Origin: Streptomyces hilarionis
Lineage (GTDB): Bacteria > Actinomycetota > Actinomycetes > Streptomycetales > Streptomycetaceae
Assembly: GCF_024539675.1 (NCBI RefSeq)
Contig: NZ_JAHHIT010000036.1
Location: 1-64,000, forward strand
DNA: 64,000 nt
Direction of reading: 5' to 3'
The position numbers were made by a program, and so were the translations under genes. The notes under the pieces are model-generated. The model ran no database searches. It was not told the DNA's origin and was given only the letters and a program-made list of their open reading frames with translations. Positions 24,889-33,467 of the stretch are shown here, piece after piece; positions within the stretch are counted from its first letter, which is position 1; each line of letters begins with the position of its first letter.

Positions 24889-25655
24889 GCACGGCGCACA
24901 CCGTGCAGGCAGACCCGTCGCCCGGCCCGGTCACCGGCCGGATCCACTCCTGGGACCTGTCCACCGGCGTGGACGGTCCCGGGACCCGGTTCGTCCTCTT
25001 CGTCAGCGGCTGTCCGCTGCGCTGCCTGTACTGCGCCAACCCCGACACCTGGCGCCTGCGCGACGGTCGCACGGCGACGGTGGACGAGGTGATGACCGAG
25101 ATCGAGAAGTACCGGCCGTTCCTCGCCATCGCCGGCGGAGGAGTCACCGTCACCGGAGGGGAGGCGCTGCTCCAGCCGGCCTTCACCGGCGCCCTGTTGC
25201 GCCGCTGCAAGGAAGCGGGACTGCACACCGCGCTCGACACCTCGGGATTCCTCGGCGCCCGCGCCGGCGACGACCTCCTCGCGGACACCGACCTGGTGCT
25301 GCTGGACATCAAGTCCTTCGACATCGGCGCCTACCACCGGCTGACCGGCGGTGACCTCGCCCCCACCCTCGCCTTCGCGACCCGGCTGAACCGGCTCGGC
25401 GTGCCCCTGTGGATCCGGTACGTCCTGGTGCCCGGATGGACCGACGACCTGCGAGCCGTGGACGGACTGGCCGAGTTCGTCGCCGGCCTGGACACGGTCG
25501 ACCGCGTGGACGTCCTGCCGTTCCACAAGCTCGGCGCGGCCAAGTACGAGGCTCTGGGCATCCCGTTCCCGCTGAAGGACACCCCGACCCCGGACGCGGC
25601 TCTCACCGAGCGGGTCCGCGAACGGTTCCGCGCACACGGCAAGCCGGCCTACTGA
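24885..25655 (+). CDS. pflA: pyruvate formate-lyase activating enzyme (radical SAM)
   Basis: A 256-residue radical-SAM protein. The 4Fe-4S motif CxxxCxxC is Cys43, Cys47 and Cys50 ([16 protein letters not shown]), the SAM-binding GGE is in '[12 protein letters not shown]', and 'LLDIKSFD' is typical of PFL activases. It abstracts hydrogen from Gly727 of the upstream PFL. The GTG start at 24885 overlaps the pflB stop (GTGA), so the pair is translationally coupled. Length agrees with E. coli PflA (246). Confidence 0.95.
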   Translation: MSTAHTVQADPSPGPVTGRIHSWDLSTGVDGPGTRFVLFVSGCPLRCLYCANPDTWRLRDGRTATVDEVMTEIEKYRPFLAIAGGGVTVTGGEALLQPAFTGALLRRCKEAGLHTALDTSGFLGARAGDDLLADTDLVLLDIKSFDIGAYHRLTGGDLAPTLAFATRLNRLGVPLWIRYVLVPGWTDDLRAVDGLAEFVAGLDTVDRVDVLPFHKLGAAKYEALGIPFPLKDTPTPDAALTERVRERFRAHGKPAY

Positions 25656-25743
25656 ATCCTCGGAGGCGGGCGTCTGTCGGAAGGCTCGTCGACACCTGTT
25701 CGTCCCGGCGGTCGGCCGGCCCGCCGGCGCCGGTCCCGCGGCC

Positions 25744-26574
25744 TCAGCCCGCCGGTCTGTCGCCCGCCAGTTCGTTGAACGTGCGGATCTGCCGGTCGAA
25801 GATCCGCGCGGGCACGACGCGGCGCAGCAGGCTGAGACGCTTCGCGAACGGGCCGGCGGTGTACCGCAGTCTCGGCCTGCGGGCAGTGGCGGCGGCGACG
25901 ATCGCCCGGGCGACGACGGTGGGGGAGTCGCCCCCCTTGACGGCCTCCGCGACCACCCGGTCGGTGACGCGCCGTTGTCGTGCGTAGGCAGGCAGCGGTG
26001 TGTCGGGCTGCACGATGTTCCCCTCGAACGCGGTGTTCGTTCCGCCGGGTTCGACGAGGAGGACGCGGACGCCGTGCTCGCGGACTTCGTGGTCGAGGGA
26101 CTCGGAGTAGCCCTCGATCGCGTGCTTGGACGCGACGTAGACGGCCATGTAGGGCTGCGGGATGAATCCGTAGATCGACGACAGGTTGACGATGCGGCCG
26201 CTGCGCCGGGCCCGCATGTGCGGCAGGACGGCCTTCGTCATGCGCAGGACGCCGAAGACGTTGATGTCGAAGACGTGCTGGTCCTGCGGCAGGGAGCTTT
26301 CCTCGGCGGCGCCCGTCGAGCCGATGCCCGCGTTGTTGACCAGGACGTCGATCCGGCCGAACCGTTCGACGACCTGCCGGACGAGCGCGGTGACCGACGC
26401 GTCGCTGGTCACGTCGAGGTCGAGGAAGGTCACGCCGTCGCGCGGGGTGACCTTCGAGGCGTCGCGGCTGGTCCCGACCACGTCGAAGCCGGCTTCGGCC
26501 AGCGCGAGGGCTGCCGCTTGTCCGATGCCGGAGGAGGCGCCTGTCACGAGTGCCACCGGTCGTCGTCCGTTCAT
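25744..26574 (-). CDS. SDR family oxidoreductase
   Basis: A 276-residue classical short-chain dehydrogenase. It shows the NAD(P) loop TGASSGIG (about 12-19), NNAG and the catalytic YxxxK (Tyr-Val-Ala-Ser-Lys in 'YVASKHAIEGYS'), with the catalytic Ser in 'NLSSIYG'. The extended C-terminal half is usual for the oxidoreductases in this group. It starts at ATG 26574 with AGGAG upstream. It is the last of three same-strand redox genes (28492 to 25744) divergent from a TetR gene; substrate unknown. Confidence 0.9.
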   Translation of the reverse strand: MNGRRPVALVTGASSGIGQAAALALAEAGFDVVGTSRDASKVTPRDGVTFLDLDVTSDASVTALVRQVVERFGRIDVLVNNAGIGSTGAAEESSLPQDQHVFDINVFGVLRMTKAVLPHMRARRSGRIVNLSSIYGFIPQPYMAVYVASKHAIEGYSESLDHEVREHGVRVLLVEPGGTNTAFEGNIVQPDTPLPAYARQRRVTDRVVAEAVKGGDSPTVVARAIVAAATARRPRLRYTAGPFAKRLSLLRRVVPARIFDRQIRTFNELAGDRPAG

Positions 26575-26757
26575 GGTGAGCTCCTGGGGGTCCGGTCGTT
26601 TCCTGGGGCGCGGACCGGCAGGGGGCGCGGTTCGTCGCCGGGGGAGGGGAGAGCGCCGTGGCGCTCCGGCGGGTGTGAGGGGGCGGAGGAGCCGCGCGGT
26701 GGCCCGGCGGGCGTCGGGGTCGTGCCCGGGGGCCGCGCGCAGCCACGAGCGGCGCCG

Positions 26758-27774
26758 TCACGTCATCCGGACGACGACCTTCCCCGCCTTCGCGCGCCCC
26801 CGCGCGACGTGGTCCATCGCCTCCGGGGTCGCATCGAAGGGGAAGACACGGTCGACGACGGGACGGATCCGGCCGGCGTCGACGAGCGCGGTGATCTCGC
26901 GCAGCTGGTCCCCGCTCGCCTTCATGAACAGGAACTCGTAGGTCACGCGACGGCGCCGGGCACTGCGCCGGACGGGGAAGCTCAGGGCGCTCATGGCCGT
27001 CCGGAGCACCGGGCCGGCCCCCAGTTCCCTGGCGAAGGCCGCGTCGGGAGGGCCCGCGATGCTGATGACCTTCCCGCCGGGCCTGAGCACCTGGAGGGAC
27101 CTCTTGAGGGTCTCGCCGCCGACCGGGTCGAGGACGACGTCGTAGTCGTGCAGCAGCGTCTCGAAGACCTGCTTCCTGTAGTCGACGACGGTGTCCGCGC
27201 CCAGGCTCGCGACCAGGTCGACGTTGGCGGTGCCGGTGGTCGCGGCCACGTGCGCGCCCAGGTGCCTCGCCAGCTGGACGGCCACGGTGCCCACGCCGCC
27301 CGAGCCCGCGTGGACGAGGACCTTCTGCCCCGGCCGGACGTGGGCGCGCTGGACCAGCGCCTGCCAGGCGGTCAGGGCGACCAGGGGGAGGGAGGCGGCC
27401 TCCTCCATGGTGAGCGTCGCCGGTTTGGGGGCCACGTCGTCCTGGTGCACGGCGATGAACTCGGCGAACGTGCCGATCCGGTCCTTGCCGGGCCGTGCGT
27501 AGACCTCGTCGCCCGCCGAGAAGCCCGTCACGGCGGAACCCGTCTCGACCACGACCCCGGCCAGGTCGTTGCCCAGGACGAAGGGCACCCGGTACGGCAG
27601 GATCGCCTTGAAGTCCCCGGCCAGGATCTTGACGTCCAGGGGGTTGACGCTCGCGGCGTGGATCCGCACCAGGACGTCGTGCGGACCGGCGTGCGGGCGC
27701 GGCGTCCGCGCGGCGCGCGGGCCCGCCTTGTCGCCGTAGCGCTCGACGGTGAAGGCCCTCATCGTCGTCGCCAT
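26758..27774 (-). CDS. NADP-dependent quinone oxidoreductase-like protein (MDR, zinc-free)
   Basis: A 338-residue medium-chain reductase. A GroES-like domain is followed by the NADPH-binding loop 'AGSGGVGTVAVQLARHLGA' (about 155-173). The cysteines that bind zinc in alcohol dehydrogenases are missing, so it belongs with quinone/enone reductases. 'ASVNPLDVKILAGDF' near residue 42 is typical. It starts 31 bp after the SDR gene at 27806, with GGAGACGAC before its ATG, so it is probably in the same operon. It likely reduces reactive quinones or enones. Confidence 0.9.
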   Translation of the reverse strand: MATTMRAFTVERYGDKAGPRAARTPRPHAGPHDVLVRIHAASVNPLDVKILAGDFKAILPYRVPFVLGNDLAGVVVETGSAVTGFSAGDEVYARPGKDRIGTFAEFIAVHQDDVAPKPATLTMEEAASLPLVALTAWQALVQRAHVRPGQKVLVHAGSGGVGTVAVQLARHLGAHVAATTGTANVDLVASLGADTVVDYRKQVFETLLHDYDVVLDPVGGETLKRSLQVLRPGGKVISIAGPPDAAFARELGAGPVLRTAMSALSFPVRRSARRRRVTYEFLFMKASGDQLREITALVDAGRIRPVVDRVFPFDATPEAMDHVARGRAKAGKVVVRMT

Positions 27775-27805
27775 GTCGTCTCCATGTCCTTCGTCGGATG
27801 CGCGC

Positions 27806-28492
27806 TCATGCCGCGTTCGGCGCCAGGGCGAGGCCCTGCTTGACGGACCGGGTGAGGTCGTCGGCGAGGATCTCGGGCAGGCCCCGCTCGATGCCGTCCA
27901 GGGCCTGGGCGGCGACGTCGGCGGGGTCGGTCTTCTGCTCCGCGGGAATCACCCTGGCCATGTCCGTGTCCATGTAGCCGACGTGCAGTGCCGAGACGGT
28001 GATGCCGCGGGGCGCCAGTTCCTCGCGGGCGGCGTCGGTCAGCGCCCAGGCGGCGGCCTTGGCCGCCGCGTAGGCTCCGAGGCCGGCCGGGTGCAGCCAG
28101 GACAGCACGGACAGGACGTTGAGCACCGCGCCGCCGCCGTTGCCCTCGATGACCGGGGTGAACGCCCGGGTCACGGCGAGCGGCCCGAAGAAGTTGGTCT
28201 CCATCTCCAGCCGCACCGCGTCGGGGTCTCCGGCGAGCAGGGGCGTGCCGGTGGAGATCCCCGCGTTGTTGACCAGGAGCGTCGCGTCGGACGCGACGCG
28301 CGCCGCGGCCCGGATCGACTCCTCGTCGGTCACGTCCAGCAGAAGCGGGGTGACCCCGGCCAGGTCCACGCTCTCGGGACGGCGCGCCGCCGCGTAGACC
28401 TTGGCGCCGCGCTCGACGAGCTGGGTGGCCAGTCGGCGTCCCAGTCCCCGGTTTGCCCCGGTGACCACGGCGACCGCGTTGTCGAGTTCCAT
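27806..28492 (-). CDS. SDR family oxidoreductase
   Basis: A 228-residue short-chain dehydrogenase with TGANRGLG (about 11-18), NNAG and the YxxxK pair in 'AYAAAKAAAWALTDA'; the catalytic Ser lies in 'LSVLSWL'. It is the first gene of a three-gene redox operon, with AAGGAG before its ATG. It faces a TetR gene across 116 bp that hold two inverted repeats, so that regulator probably controls it. Confidence 0.9.
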   Translation of the reverse strand: MELDNAVAVVTGANRGLGRRLATQLVERGAKVYAAARRPESVDLAGVTPLLLDVTDEESIRAAARVASDATLLVNNAGISTGTPLLAGDPDAVRLEMETNFFGPLAVTRAFTPVIEGNGGGAVLNVLSVLSWLHPAGLGAYAAAKAAAWALTDAAREELAPRGITVSALHVGYMDTDMARVIPAEQKTDPADVAAQALDGIERGLPEILADDLTRSVKQGLALAPNAA

Positions 28493-28511
28493 GTCCGCTC
28501 CTTGCGCTGAC

Positions 28512-28563
28512 GGCCGTCCGGGAGTCGGACGGCCTGATAAATGATGACCGTAATCTAATACGG
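28512..28563. promoter_or_regulatory. operator-like inverted repeats between SDR and tetR
   Basis: GGCCGTCCG-GGAGT-CGGACGGCC (28512-28534) and CCGTA-ATCTAA-TACGG (28548-28563) lie in the 116-bp divergent gap. The second is in the AT-richer core where promoters would be and is the better candidate operator for the adjacent TetR protein. Confidence 0.5.
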
Positions 28564-28608
28564 GAGTCTAGAATAGATGGCGACTGACATCCAACTGGGA
28601 GGTGGCCG

Positions 28609-29169
28609 ATGGGTCGCGTGTCACAGACGCAGGCGCAGGAGAACCGGCAGCGGGTCGTGGAGACCGCCTCCCGGCTGTTCCGTGAGCAGGGCACGCAGGT
28701 CAGCGTCGCGGACCTGATGAAGGCCGCCGGCCTCACGCACGGCGGCTTCTACAAGCAGTTCGCCTCCAAGGAGGCGCTCGTCGACGAGGCCACCGCACAC
28801 GCCTTCGCCGAACTCGCCCGGCTCCACACGGCCGGGATCGAACGGCACGCCGGGCAACGCGAGGCCGCCCAGCGGGAGATGATCGAGAGCTACCTCTCCG
28901 TGGAGCACCGCGACAACGCGGCGGGCGGCTGTCCCGTCGCCGGCCTCGCCTCGGACATGGCGCGCGCGAACGGCGATCGTGAGGCGCACCGGGTCTACGC
29001 GGAGGGCGTGCGCGCCTTCGCCGACGCCCTCGCCACCGACGGTGAGGACGGCGTCACGCGACTGTGCACGATGCTCGGAGCCCTCGTCCTGGCCCGCGCC
29101 GTCAAGGACTCCCCGCTCTCGGAGGAGATCCTCACCACGGCACGCACGGCCCTGACGGCGGGCGACTGA
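28609..29169 (+). CDS. TetR/AcrR family transcriptional regulator
   Basis: A 186-residue repressor. The N-terminal helix-turn-helix (about 10-55) contains 'SVADLMKAAGLTHGGFYKQFASKEAL', a standard TetR DNA-binding segment. The C-terminal domain has the 'GCPVAGLASDMAR' motif typical of the TetR subgroup (TetR_C, YcdC/NemR-like), in which a Cys next to the ligand pocket often senses electrophiles. It is divergent from a redox operon, which it probably represses until a reactive compound binds. Confidence 0.92.
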   Translation: MGRVSQTQAQENRQRVVETASRLFREQGTQVSVADLMKAAGLTHGGFYKQFASKEALVDEATAHAFAELARLHTAGIERHAGQREAAQREMIESYLSVEHRDNAAGGCPVAGLASDMARANGDREAHRVYAEGVRAFADALATDGEDGVTRLCTMLGALVLARAVKDSPLSEEILTTARTALTAGD

Positions 29170-29367
29170 CCCGGGAGGCATGGGCCTGCTCCGACGCCCC
29201 GCAGGCCGGAGTCCGGGCGGCGGCGCGGGAGGGCGCCTTCGGTCGAGGCACCTGTGCGTTCTGGGACACATGACGATGCGCAGCCGGACAACTCCGCCGG
29301 CCCGAGGGCTCCTAGCCTCATGCCTCGACAGGACTGACCACCCTTGACCCGGAGACACGAGGACACC

Positions 29368-30240
29368 GTGCTGAAACGACTTTGCTCCGCCCTGCTGACC
29401 CTTGCCGTCTCGATGGGCCTGGTGACGGCGCTGAGCGGCACCGCGTCCGCGACCAACTACCAGGTGATCGACTGGCACGTCTCGAACATCACCAGCGGGG
29501 GGAACACCCACCACCAGAACTACTGGAACCTGATCGACGCGATCCACCGCTACACCTACGGTGAGGCGACCGGCGTCAACAGCGTCACCGAGACCACCAC
29601 CGAGCGGGGCCGCCTGATCCAGGTGCGCGTCCTCGACACCGGCAACGTCCATCTCGCGTCGGTCTACCTGTGGGCCAACGACCTCTACGTCGCCGGCTTC
29701 TACGCCCCGCAGACCAACTCCCACTGGGCCTTCCAGGACCGGATCAACGAGTTCCAGACGGCGCTGGGGGTGACGGTCCCCGCCAATCGCCGGATCGCCA
29801 GCGGCAACTACAACGACATCCCGGGCGGCAACACCCGCGGATCACTGGCGCCCAACCCCGAAAACATCTACACCGCGATGCGCGACCTCGGCCGCGCGGC
29901 CGCGTACAACGAGACGACGGGACGCGCGGTGCTGATGGCGACCCAGATCTTCTCCGAGGCCGCGCGCTTCGGCGTCGTCTTCGACGTCGTCCGGGGCAAC
30001 ATCCAGAACCCCAACCGGAACCGGCCGCTGAACTACGACGGCGGGGATCGCGGGCCCATCCTCGCCGCCAACGTGGAGAACCAGTGGGGGGCCATCAGCA
30101 GGTTCATCCGCAACGCGCGCGCCAACCCGTCCGGCCAGAGCATCTACGTCATGGGGCACGCCGTCACCACCATCGCGGCGCTGCTGTACTACGTCGGCTT
30201 CGTCGAGGCCAACGGGGCCATCATGCACGGCAGTTCCTGA
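29368..30240 (+). CDS. secreted ribosome-inactivating protein (rRNA N-glycosylase)
   Basis: A 290-residue precursor with a signal peptide (1-28, ending ASA) and a mature domain of about 262 residues, the size of a type I ribosome-inactivating protein. All five active-site residues of the ricin/Shiga toxin A fold are present: Tyr107 (NDLYVAGFY, like Shiga NNLYVTGF), Tyr168 (ENIYTAMRDLG), Glu197 and Arg200 (QIFSEAARF), and Trp240 (VENQWGAISRFI). These enzymes remove one adenine from the sarcin-ricin loop of large rRNA. GTG 29368 follows GAGG. There is no lectin B chain and no neighbouring immunity gene. S. coelicolor encodes a related type I protein. Confidence 0.9.
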   Translation: MLKRLCSALLTLAVSMGLVTALSGTASATNYQVIDWHVSNITSGGNTHHQNYWNLIDAIHRYTYGEATGVNSVTETTTERGRLIQVRVLDTGNVHLASVYLWANDLYVAGFYAPQTNSHWAFQDRINEFQTALGVTVPANRRIASGNYNDIPGGNTRGSLAPNPENIYTAMRDLGRAAAYNETTGRAVLMATQIFSEAARFGVVFDVVRGNIQNPNRNRPLNYDGGDRGPILAANVENQWGAISRFIRNARANPSGQSIYVMGHAVTTIAALLYYVGFVEANGAIMHGSS

Positions 30241-30440
30241 GCCCGCCCCCTGATGCGACGCCGGTCCCGCCCGCTTCGTGCGGCGCCGGCGAAGGCATCC
30301 GGGACGATCCGCGACCTCCTGGTCGTCACCTCATCCGAGGCGCCCGCACTCGCCGAAGCGCGAGACCTCGCGGGCGCCTCGACCGTGCCGGTCCACCGCC
30401 GACGACGATTCACCGCGTCGGCCACGACACGGCCCGATCG

Positions 30441-31319
30441 TCACGGCGTGGAGAACAGTCCGGGCCCCGGAGGCGAGGAGTCGTCGGCGCGGACGCCGTT
30501 CGTGACCCGCAAAAACTCCAGCTTCTCCGCATCGACGGATCCGGCCGCCACGGTGTAGACGACGAGGCGGACGTCGCAGCCCGGAACGGTGAGCACGTCG
30601 CAGTCGCACGTCACCTCGCCCACCTGGGGGTGCACGACGGTCTTGCGGGCCGAGACGTGCGGACCGACCGCACCCTCGTCCCACAGCCGGCCGAACTCCG
30701 CACTGGTGGAACGCAGTTCCTCGACGAGACCGGCCAGCCCACGGTCGCGCGGGTAGGTGACGAGTGCCGAGCGCAGGTCGGCCACGAGGGCCGGTCCCAG
30801 GGCGTCGCCGTCCTGGAGGACGGGCCAGGCGGCGAGCCCTGAGGGGCCCACCGAGAAGACCGCCCGCGTCAGGTTCCGCTCGGCGTGTGTCCGTGCGCCG
30901 GGGTCGCCCAGCAGCGCGGCCCATGCGGGCGTCCAGGACAGCAGGGTCCAGTCGGCGCTGAACACACCCACGGGGAACTCCCCGAGTCGGGCCAGCATCC
31001 GTTGGACCCCTGCCGGCACGTGGGTGGAGACCATTCCCTCCTGGGGAGGAAGGAGGCCGGCCAGCCGGTACGCGTGATCGCGTTCCATGGGCTGTAGTTG
31101 GAGGGCCCTGGCCAGACTCGCGACGACCTGCGCCGAGGGGCTCGTGGCGCGCCCCTGCTCCAGACGCACCACGTAGTCGACCGACAACCCCGCGAGTTCG
31201 GCCAGTTCCTCGCGTCGCAACCCCACCGCGCGCCGTCCGGGCCGCGAGGGCCGACCGACGTCGAGAGGGGAGAGCCGGTCGCGCCAGCGGCGCAATGCCG
31301 TGCCAAGGGTCTCGTCCAC
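30441..31319 (-). CDS. XRE/MmyB-family transcriptional regulator
   Basis: A 292-residue regulator. An N-terminal Cro/C1 helix-turn-helix (about 25-85; VGLRREELAELAGLSVDYVVRLEQGR) is followed by the MmyB-like ligand-binding domain, which resembles a PAS fold and may bind fatty acid or another small ligand. The C-terminal 'VYTVAAGSVDAEKLEFL' is typical. It lies divergent to an SDR gene (31423), which it probably controls. Four members of this family occur in the window. Confidence 0.92.
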   Translation of the reverse strand: MDETLGTALRRWRDRLSPLDVGRPSRPGRRAVGLRREELAELAGLSVDYVVRLEQGRATSPSAQVVASLARALQLQPMERDHAYRLAGLLPPQEGMVSTHVPAGVQRMLARLGEFPVGVFSADWTLLSWTPAWAALLGDPGARTHAERNLTRAVFSVGPSGLAAWPVLQDGDALGPALVADLRSALVTYPRDRGLAGLVEELRSTSAEFGRLWDEGAVGPHVSARKTVVHPQVGEVTCDCDVLTVPGCDVRLVVYTVAAGSVDAEKLEFLRVTNGVRADDSSPPGPGLFSTP

Positions 31320-31422
31320 CCGACCATTGTGTCCGCCGGACGGCCGTCGTGCCTGGTACTGGCCGTCCTACCGTCGCGGAGGGCACTGGTCGCACCCTCG
31401 TCGCGGGCCGAGAGTGAGGGGC

Positions 31423-32118
31423 ATGACCACCACATTCATCACCGGAGCCAACAAGTCCCTCGGGTACGAGACCGCCCGCCGTCTGATCGAGGCAGGCCAC
31501 ACCGTCGTCGTCGGCGCTCGCGACCCGGAGCGCGGCCGGGCGGCCGCCGACGCACTCGGCGCCCGCTTCGTCCGGATCGACGTCACCGACGACGCGTCCG
31601 TGGCCGCGGCCGCCGCCGACGTGCGGGCCCGCGAGGGCGGCATCGACGTCCTGATCAACAACGCCGGCGTCCTCGGGACGCACCACCCCGCCGACGAGAT
31701 CACGGCCGCTGACGCCAACGAGGTGTTCGACGTCAACGTCGTGGGGATCGTCCGCGTCACGCACGCGTTCCTGCCTCTGCTGCGCACGTCGGCGAACCCG
31801 GTCATCGTCAACGTCTCGAGCGGCATGGGGTCGTTCGGGGCCACGCACGATCCCGAGCGCGTCGAGAGCCGCCACGCCGCGCCGCTCTACACCGCGTCGA
31901 AGGCTGCCGTGACCATGCTGACCACGCAGTACGCGAAGTCTTGGCCGGACGTGAAGGTGAACGCGGCCGACCCGGGCTACACCGCGACCGACTTCAACGG
32001 GCACAGCGGCCCGCAGACGGTGACCGAGGGGACCGACGCGATCGTCGCCCTCGCCACCCTCGGGGCGGACGGACCGACCGGGACCTTCCGTGACCGGCAC
32101 GGCGACATGCCCTGGTAG
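31423..32118 (+). CDS. SDR family oxidoreductase
   Basis: A 231-residue short-chain dehydrogenase with TGANKSLG (about 6-13), NNAG and the YxxxK pair in 'LYTASKAAVTML'. The closing 'GPTGTFRDRHGDMPW' resembles carbonyl-reductase-like SDRs common in Streptomyces. It is divergent from the MmyB-type regulator at 30441-31319, an arrangement that suggests a regulator-target pair. Confidence 0.92.
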   Translation: MTTTFITGANKSLGYETARRLIEAGHTVVVGARDPERGRAAADALGARFVRIDVTDDASVAAAAADVRAREGGIDVLINNAGVLGTHHPADEITAADANEVFDVNVVGIVRVTHAFLPLLRTSANPVIVNVSSGMGSFGATHDPERVESRHAAPLYTASKAAVTMLTTQYAKSWPDVKVNAADPGYTATDFNGHSGPQTVTEGTDAIVALATLGADGPTGTFRDRHGDMPW

Positions 32119-32185
32119 GCGGTCCCCGCACGCGGGCAGCGCCCGGCGGGCGCGGCACCCGGGGTCCCCTGGCCCGCGACCCTTC

Positions 32186-32241
32186 TATGACGGTCGTTAT
32201 AGCCGCGTGTACGCTGGGACTGCTCTATAACGACTGTCATA
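32186..32241. promoter_or_regulatory. paired TetR-type operators
   Basis: Two 16-bp near-palindromes, 32186-32201 (TATGACGGTCGTTATA) and 32226-32241 (TATAACGACTGTCATA), are spaced 40 bp start to start. The second ends just before the ribosome-binding site of the next gene. The same motif, TATAACG(A/G)(C/G)(C/T)GTCATA in one orientation, recurs at 33407 and 33442. Confidence 0.8.
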
Positions 32242-32252
32242 GGAGGATCCTC

Positions 32253-32729
32253 GTGACGATCATCACCGTGAACACCCCGACGGGACGTCTGGGCCGGGAG
32301 CGGCGCCGCGTGCTGGCCCAGACCCTGACGGACGCCGTCCTCGTGCCCGAGGTGGGGCGGTTCGCCCCGGCCGCGCGGGTCGGATTCCAGGTGCATTTCG
32401 TCGAGCGCGAGCCCGACATGATGGCCATCGGCGGCCGGCTCCTCGCGGACGTCGGCGCGGACGCCGACGTCATGGTGATCGACGTGACGGTGATGGACGG
32501 AGACTGGCGGCAGGAGGTCAGGACCGCCGTCATCGAGCGCGTCCTCGCCGCGGTCGCCGACGCCTGCGACCTGCCGCGCCCGTCGCCGACCTGGTGGGTC
32601 ACCTTCCGCGTCGTCGACGAGGGCAGCTGGGGCTCCAACGGCGGCGTGCTGTCGATTCTTCCGCTTCTCGACAGCGGTGTGTTCACCGAGGAGAAGGCCG
32701 GGGCGATCCGCGCCGCACTCGACGCGTGA
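32253..32729 (+). CDS. tautomerase-superfamily-like protein lacking Pro-1
   Basis: A 158-residue protein with two tautomerase-like beta-alpha-beta units: 'IITVNTPTGRLGRERRRVLAQTL' at the start, then 'DVMVIDVTVMDGDWRQEVRT'. Members of the 4-oxalocrotonate tautomerase superfamily use an N-terminal proline as base. Here the residue after the start is Thr, so classical chemistry is unlikely. GTG 32253 follows AGGAGG. The tandem operators directly upstream indicate repression by the TetR protein at 32799-33386. It is related to the tautomerase-like gene at 33468. Confidence 0.6.
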   Translation: MTIITVNTPTGRLGRERRRVLAQTLTDAVLVPEVGRFAPAARVGFQVHFVEREPDMMAIGGRLLADVGADADVMVIDVTVMDGDWRQEVRTAVIERVLAAVADACDLPRPSPTWWVTFRVVDEGSWGSNGGVLSILPLLDSGVFTEEKAGAIRAALDA

Positions 32730-32798
32730 CCTCGGACAGGTGTGTCCGTCTCCCGGTTCCCGGCGCCGCCGGACTCCGGTGTCGCCGGACCCGGTGGG

Positions 32799-33386
32799 TC
32801 AGTTCTCGGTGGCGGCGGCGGCGATGAGGGCCTCGAGCTGTGCGGCCGTGTGATCGAGGGGCCGGGTGCTGCGCTGGGCGCGGCACATGGCCACCGTGCC
32901 CTCGACGGCCGCGACGACGAGCGTCGCGAGCTGCGCGGCCTGCTCGTCGTCGGCGCCGTGCTCCCGGAGGGAGGCGGCGAGCAGGCCCTCCCACTGGGTG
33001 AAGACCTCGGCCGCGGCCGCCAGGGCCGGTGGGATCCCGTCGGCGGGGGGTTCCTCGATGGCCACCGCCAGGACGGGGCAGCCCGCGTGGAAGTCGCTCT
33101 CGACGACGATGTCGCGCCACAGGGTGAGGAACGCCCGCAGCCCTGCGGCGGGGCCCGCCTCCAACTCCTTGCGCAGGCTGCGGGCCACCCACTCGCCCGT
33201 GAACCGGACGGCCTCCGTGGCCAGTTGCTGCTTGCCCTCGGGGAAGTAGTGGTACGTCGAGCCGAGCGGCGCCTCGGCGTGCTTGGCCATCTCCCGGATG
33301 CTCGTCGCGCTCAGACCGCGCCGGCTGATCATGTCGGCGGCGCCGGCCACGATCCGCTCGCGCGACGGCGTGCTGCTCTTGGGCAC
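32799..33386 (-). CDS. TetR/AcrR family transcriptional regulator
   Basis: A 195-residue repressor with the helix-turn-helix at about 8-55 ('GLSATSIREMAKHAEAPLGS' then 'TYHYFPEGKQQL') and the 'GCPVLAVAIEE' ligand-domain motif of the LmrA/YxaF-like TetR group. It starts at GTG 33386. One operator copy (33407-33422) lies 21 bp before its start codon, so it probably represses itself as well as the tautomerase/alcohol dehydrogenase genes on both sides. Confidence 0.92.
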   Translation of the reverse strand: MPKSSTPSRERIVAGAADMISRRGLSATSIREMAKHAEAPLGSTYHYFPEGKQQLATEAVRFTGEWVARSLRKELEAGPAAGLRAFLTLWRDIVVESDFHAGCPVLAVAIEEPPADGIPPALAAAAEVFTQWEGLLAASLREHGADDEQAAQLATLVVAAVEGTVAMCRAQRSTRPLDHTAAQLEALIAAAATEN

Positions 33387-33406
33387 CTGTGCACTTCCCC
33401 TCTGGC

Positions 33407-33457
33407 TATAACGGCCGTCATAGTCTACCGTGACCGGCGAATATAACGAGTGTCATA
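33407..33457. promoter_or_regulatory. paired TetR-type operators
   Basis: TATAACGGCCGTCATA (33407-33422) and TATAACGAGTGTCATA (33442-33457) are spaced 35 bp, in the gap between tetR (minus) and the tautomerase-like gene (plus). The second ends 10 bp before the start codon at 33468. Confidence 0.8.
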
Positions 33458-33467
33458 GGAGTCGATC

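Noticed and set aside
29344..29367. TTG start for the ribosome-inactivating protein
   Set aside because: GTG 29368 has GAGG at good spacing and gives a normal signal peptide.
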